DNA from: Polytrichum commune
Lineage: Eukaryota > Streptophyta > Polytrichopsida > Polytrichales > Polytrichaceae
DNA length: 64,000 bases
Assembly: GCA_950295325.1 (NCBI GenBank)
Contig: OX485806.1
Location: 43,953,169-44,017,168, forward strand
Direction: 5' to 3'
Shown in pieces: positions 60,501 to 64,000 of this stretch. The notes under the pieces are model-generated. The model worked only from the letters and a program-made list of their open reading frames with translations, was not told the DNA's origin and did not search any database. Within the stretch, counting starts at the first letter, position 1; each line of letters opens with the position of its first letter. The position numbers and the translations under genes are program-made.

Positions 60501-62279
60501 GAGACCTCAACGCTTCCACTAAGTTGTCTCGGTTGCAACTCCGAGATGGCTTTCCATTGTTAAGCCACGCCTCGATCGCACGGGGGTGATGCCAAGTCCC
60601 GCCCGACTCGGTTCCCACTTTGCTCTTTCAAGACATGGGTTCATGACTCCCATGCGCCAACTCTCGTTAGCTCGCGGGTAGCACTTTTATGAGCACGGGC
60701 CACAAGGTGTCATCCTTAAATGGCTTTAGGATTGAGACATAAAATGTCGGATGCACTTTGATCTCGAGCGGTAATTCCAACTTATACATGTCCTTGAACA
60801 CTTGTTCCACAATGCGAAACGAAGCTCCAATTTTGGACATGAACTTTGGAGTGAGGCCTTCCGGCTAAGTGAAGTTGTTCACCTTCAACAACCCTTTTGG
60901 CCCACCTCATTCTCCACTTCGCGTCTTCCGGCATTGACTAGCACTTCGTAGCACCTTCAAGCTTTGTCCACCAACAACTTGGTCATCTCCAATACTTGTT
61001 TACCACCCTTGGCCAAGTCCTCACCATCTTGGTTGAACTATAGTGTTGAATCTGCCCCCTCGAGAACTAGGTTAATAGGTTGGAGCGCATCCACTCCATA
61101 AGCCACCACGAAAGACCACCCCTTGGTAGCCAAGTGCGTGGCTACATTGCAATTACACTCTGCTCGACCCACATAGTCCGCCCAATCTCCTTGGTCCGCC
61201 CCGACCATGTTCCTCAAGTATTGCTTCAAGACTCCATTCACACGCTCCGCTTTCCCATCTCTTTGGGAATGTGAGGTCGTGCTAAACCTTAGTTTCATTC
61301 CGACCTCAAAATGCACTTGTGAACTTTGGGTCGTTGGTAAATCCATCGAATTCAGTATCATTGACTGAGGAGGTACGATGAACACGTTGGAGGTAGTCGC
61401 AAAGAGGATTATGGCACTGGAGGTGGCCAACGCAGGTGGAGGAACGAAAAACAAGGCCAAAGTCATTGCTAATGTTGGTGGTTTGGGTTTTGGTCAAGAC
61501 ATGGCCGTCATAGCGTTTGTCCATGCCGTCCATGGATTCGGCCTTGGTATGAGAGGAAGAGATACCAACGGGGGGGAGGACAAACATCCGATTCCCATCA
61601 AAGCGAGGAGGGAGGAAATTGACCTATTCGATTTGCAAAGTGTCATAATCTAGCTTCTTGAGGATGTTATTCTTACCGGGCATGGAAGCAAGAGAACGTA
61701 GGCATTGAAGAATGGAAATGGATGGTTTGGCAGGGGATGGAGGAAGAGGACATAAAGGTTGAAGGACTACAAGGGGGGTCAGAAAGGGGGAATTGAGAGA
61801 GGAAGGGGATGACTTGAGAATGAGAGTGGATAGATGGGGCTCATCACCATCGGAGGAATCTGAAAGATGTATGACAGTGTGTATACCAGGTTCAATCTTG
61901 ACTTTGACCACGAGAGGAGTGTGTAAAGTGGAAAAGGAGGAATGGGAGGGGTACGGATTTCCGTGGATACATTGGAGCACGAATGTGGGAGTCTGTACAC
62001 TCTGTATTCACCAGTGCAAAATTCCCACAATGATGATCCATTGTCGGCAACCCTAGAATTCTCACGGATGGTCAATGAAAAAATAGAAATAGCATTATCA
62101 TAAATCTCGCATTCGACCCATATTGTACTATTTTGCAACAAAAACCTCATACTAAGGTGAAGGGAAGAGACAGATGCAAATTCGTTCGCATCTATGGGGA
62201 AAAAAAGGGGGATCCCGACGCCATTGGCAAGGAGCTCAACCATTTCTGATAAACATGGCATTGTGGATGAGGAAGCCAT
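57529..62279 (-). pseudogene. Transposase pseudogene of MULE C
   Basis: Start MASSSTMPCLSEM at 62,279 and the end EVKLILEGGLL at 57,529 match A's transposase. Frameshift at about 61,930. The segment equivalent to A's 31,655-32,130 is replaced by a gypsy fragment (59,222 to about 61,318). A further deletion near 58,850 joins ANWKAVRI of the catalytic core to FLQVLAYHQFL of exon 2, removing the C-x2-H box and the intron. Several stops and frameshifts. Confidence 0.8.
59222..61318 (-). mobile_element. 5'-truncated gypsy fragment with complete 3' LTR
   Basis: Minus orientation. Integrase end KLRFSTTSHSQRDGKAERVN and QGDWADYVGRAECNCNVATH (61,320-61,140), then the LEIKVHPTFYVSILKPF domain about 60,700-60,790, a polypurine tract GGTGGGGGTGAG directly before the LTR start at 60,195, and the LTR 60,195-59,222 (974 bp, TGTCGCGCACC to GGTTGCAACA). 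Everything upstream of the integrase end is missing. Confidence 0.85.
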
Positions 62280-62989
62280 GGACAAAGAGACAGACGAATA
62301 AGAAAAAAATCCAAAAAAATGAATATGAGGCAAGGCGACTAGACGATTGGAAACCCTAAACTTTCAACAGTGCTACTATATAGGTATGAGAGGTAGGTGA
62401 GGGGTCATTTTGTTAGTGAAGGAGATGTATGCCCAGATAGTAGAGAACACAAAAGATAGCAAGAGAGGGGAACTGGAACGTACACATGAAGGAACCAAAC
62501 CAAAATATAGTCTCTACAATCGATCCAAGTAAGAAGCGGGAGGCACGAATTTCAGCAATTCGAAACAGAGGAGATGGAGAGAATTTAAGAAGAAGGAGGA
62601 AACATGCATAGAAGGGAGAGGGACCCTTATAGACTCGCAAAATATGTGTGCAGTGGACAAGGGAGGGTTGAATCTACTTTCGATAGACGAAGAAGCGGAG
62701 GACATTGGTTCACAAGCACCATCTATGGCACAGAGCGAGCATCGGAACAATTCAAATGAAAGCGGGTTTCGCGAGGAGAGAAGAGAGAATTCGATTATTA
62801 CAGTAAATTTGTCGTAGAAGTTATATGCACAAGGGACACTTAAGAATTTAGGTTTATGGGAATAAGAGAATGGAAATTCAAATCTATAGACATGGAAGAG
62901 AATTTGCAAACAATAGGGCAAGCAAGATATGGGTCGGGATTTTGAAAACAAAAAACTTGAACATCGGTGGGTTTTTGACTTGAAAGAAG

Positions 62990-63203
62990 GGTATTGTATA
63001 TGTGTATGTATATGGACTAGTGTATATGTATGTATGTTGAAATTCTTTGGGAATGCACTAGAGTCCGACACTCTCAAAACCGAGAGAGTCTTGATTTAGA
63101 TTGCTTGGACCAGATTTTGACTTGAATGGGTTGTAATATGGATGTCTATATATGTTGCCTAGCTAGGGTGATAACTTAATATTCTTCTGGAATACACTAG
63201 AGT
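62990..63203 (+). repeat. Start of a palindrome-related array in MULE C
   Basis: CACTAGAGT..GACACTCTCAAAACCGAGAGAGTC, then GGACCAGATTTTGA..TGAATGGGTTGT at 63,055-63,150, resembles the reverse complement of B's repeat unit. CACTAGAGT recurs at 63,195, giving a period of about 140 bp. The second unit is interrupted by the LTR at 63,204. Confidence 0.55.
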
Positions 63204-64000
63204 TGTCGCAACCCTTGCTAGCCCCCTTAGCAATCTTGCCAATTTTCAATTCTAGCAAAGGTTACGAGCGCTAACCCTTCGCATACCGCCATGCTAATAG
63301 TTAGCTCCTCCTACCCAGGACCATATAATTCAAAGGAGGGGAACCAACCCTCCTACTTTGCTTTCGGGACTCACCCCTTAATCGGTAACCCATTTCTTCG
63401 ATGTGGACTTCCATCCATGAAAGTCCAATCCTATGTTGATTATCGCGTTGCCGGAGCAAGACTACAACAACCCGAAGAATACTAGGCAACTATGGCCTCA
63501 CAATGGGCCAAAGCCCATGGAGGCTGTGCCGTTCGGCCTCGGGTGGGTGAGGCCACACCACCTCACCCATATAAGCCTCTAGGACTCTACGCGGGGCCCC
63601 TACCCCACCGTCAACCAACCTCTTGTCTCTCCACCAAGAGTTGGGGCCAAGTAAACATTTTCCTTTAGCTGCTGGGCCTAGAAGCCCCCAACAACTTCAG
63701 ACCATCATAACTTCCTTGTATGATGTCTGATGCGAACAAGAAACCACTCCATCCTCGTCTATGCTTCACGTAGATGCCGATGGACTCCTCACTTGCCCCA
63801 TTCGGGTAAGTCTTGGGGAAGTTATGCCTGTTTGAACCTTGGCAGTCCCGGGAATCACTCCTAGGCACTGCTGTACCAGGGCGCTGTCCCGGGACAGCGC
63901 CCCACTCAAATGGCCATAACTCCTAGTTCACACCTCGGATTGAGGTGTTCTTGAGCTTTCTAGAATCACCACGCCATGACCTACGCATAGCTCATGGCCT
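63204..64000 (-). mobile_element. Gypsy LTR, cut by the window end
   Basis: Starts TGTCGCAACCCTTGCTAGCC (the reverse complement of the LTR 3' end) and follows 59,222-60,015 closely throughout. The 5 bp before it are AGAGT. Whether it is a solo LTR or the end of a full element cannot be seen. Confidence 0.9.

Larger units (their letters stand above)
56253..64000 (+). mobile_element. MULE C: left part of a related element, right end off window
   Basis: Left end GGACGACACACCTATGTGAG, with GAGCGGAGAGC repeats, at 56,253, followed by long similarity to A's left arm (AGTAAACTT, GACATATTCCCGTGGAATGT, GGTCATAAAATAAATAAAAA). It contains the small acidic-protein gene (dead), the transposase gene (dead) and the start of a palindrome-related array. 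It is inserted in copy B and itself contains two gypsy LTR sequences. Confidence 0.85.

Overview
This window is nuclear DNA of a land plant. It carries a multi-exon kinesin-14 gene with GT-AG introns of about 100-990 bp, followed by about 50 kb of nested plant-type transposable elements (PIF/Harbinger-like, hAT, Ty3/gypsy, LINE and Mutator-like). The species cannot be read from the sequence. The cytosine-methyltransferase-like gypsy remnant hints at a non-model or seed-free lineage, but this is weak.

Layout. 1-9,933 (minus): 20 exons of a CH-domain kinesin-14, with the 3' end off the window. 11.3-14.4 kb: three diverged copies of a local repeat, one split by a 1.95-kb PIF/Harbinger-type element; another copy keeps the empty site. 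15.1-19.8 kb: an intact 823-codon hAT transposase between direct arrays and a minisatellite block. 22.2-28.1 kb: a decayed Ty3/gypsy element with gag zinc knuckle, a possible C5-methyltransferase motif I, RNase H, integrase and a PHD finger, split by a solo LTR with a 5-bp target duplication. 28,274-46,398: an 18.1-kb Mutator-like element (MULE A) with terminal inverted repeats and an exact 10-bp target duplication. 46.4-50.1 kb: intervening DNA and a LINE fragment. 50.1-56.25 kb: MULE B, inverted, its end lying inside the LINE. 56.25 kb to the window end: MULE C, which starts inside an exon of B and is itself broken by gypsy LTR sequence.

The main discovery is the MULE family. Copy A encodes a MuDR-like transposase with a SWIM finger, a small acidic protein, a basic nuclear-looking protein, and a long spliced gene that appears to join a ParB-like domain to a permuted amino-type DNA methyltransferase. 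A 65-codon ORF near the right end is conserved in length in A and B. All three copies carry tandem arrays related to palindromic repeats. In A the array has about 40 copies of a 22-bp palindrome; in B a 24-bp palindrome sits in another intron. Both palindromes share the centre CTCGGATCCGAG. A DNA-binding/methylating protein encoded beside arrays of GATC-containing palindromes suggests, as a hypothesis only, a self-marking or partition-like system. B and C are clearly decayed; A is close to intact but has one apparent 1-nt frameshift in the methyltransferase.
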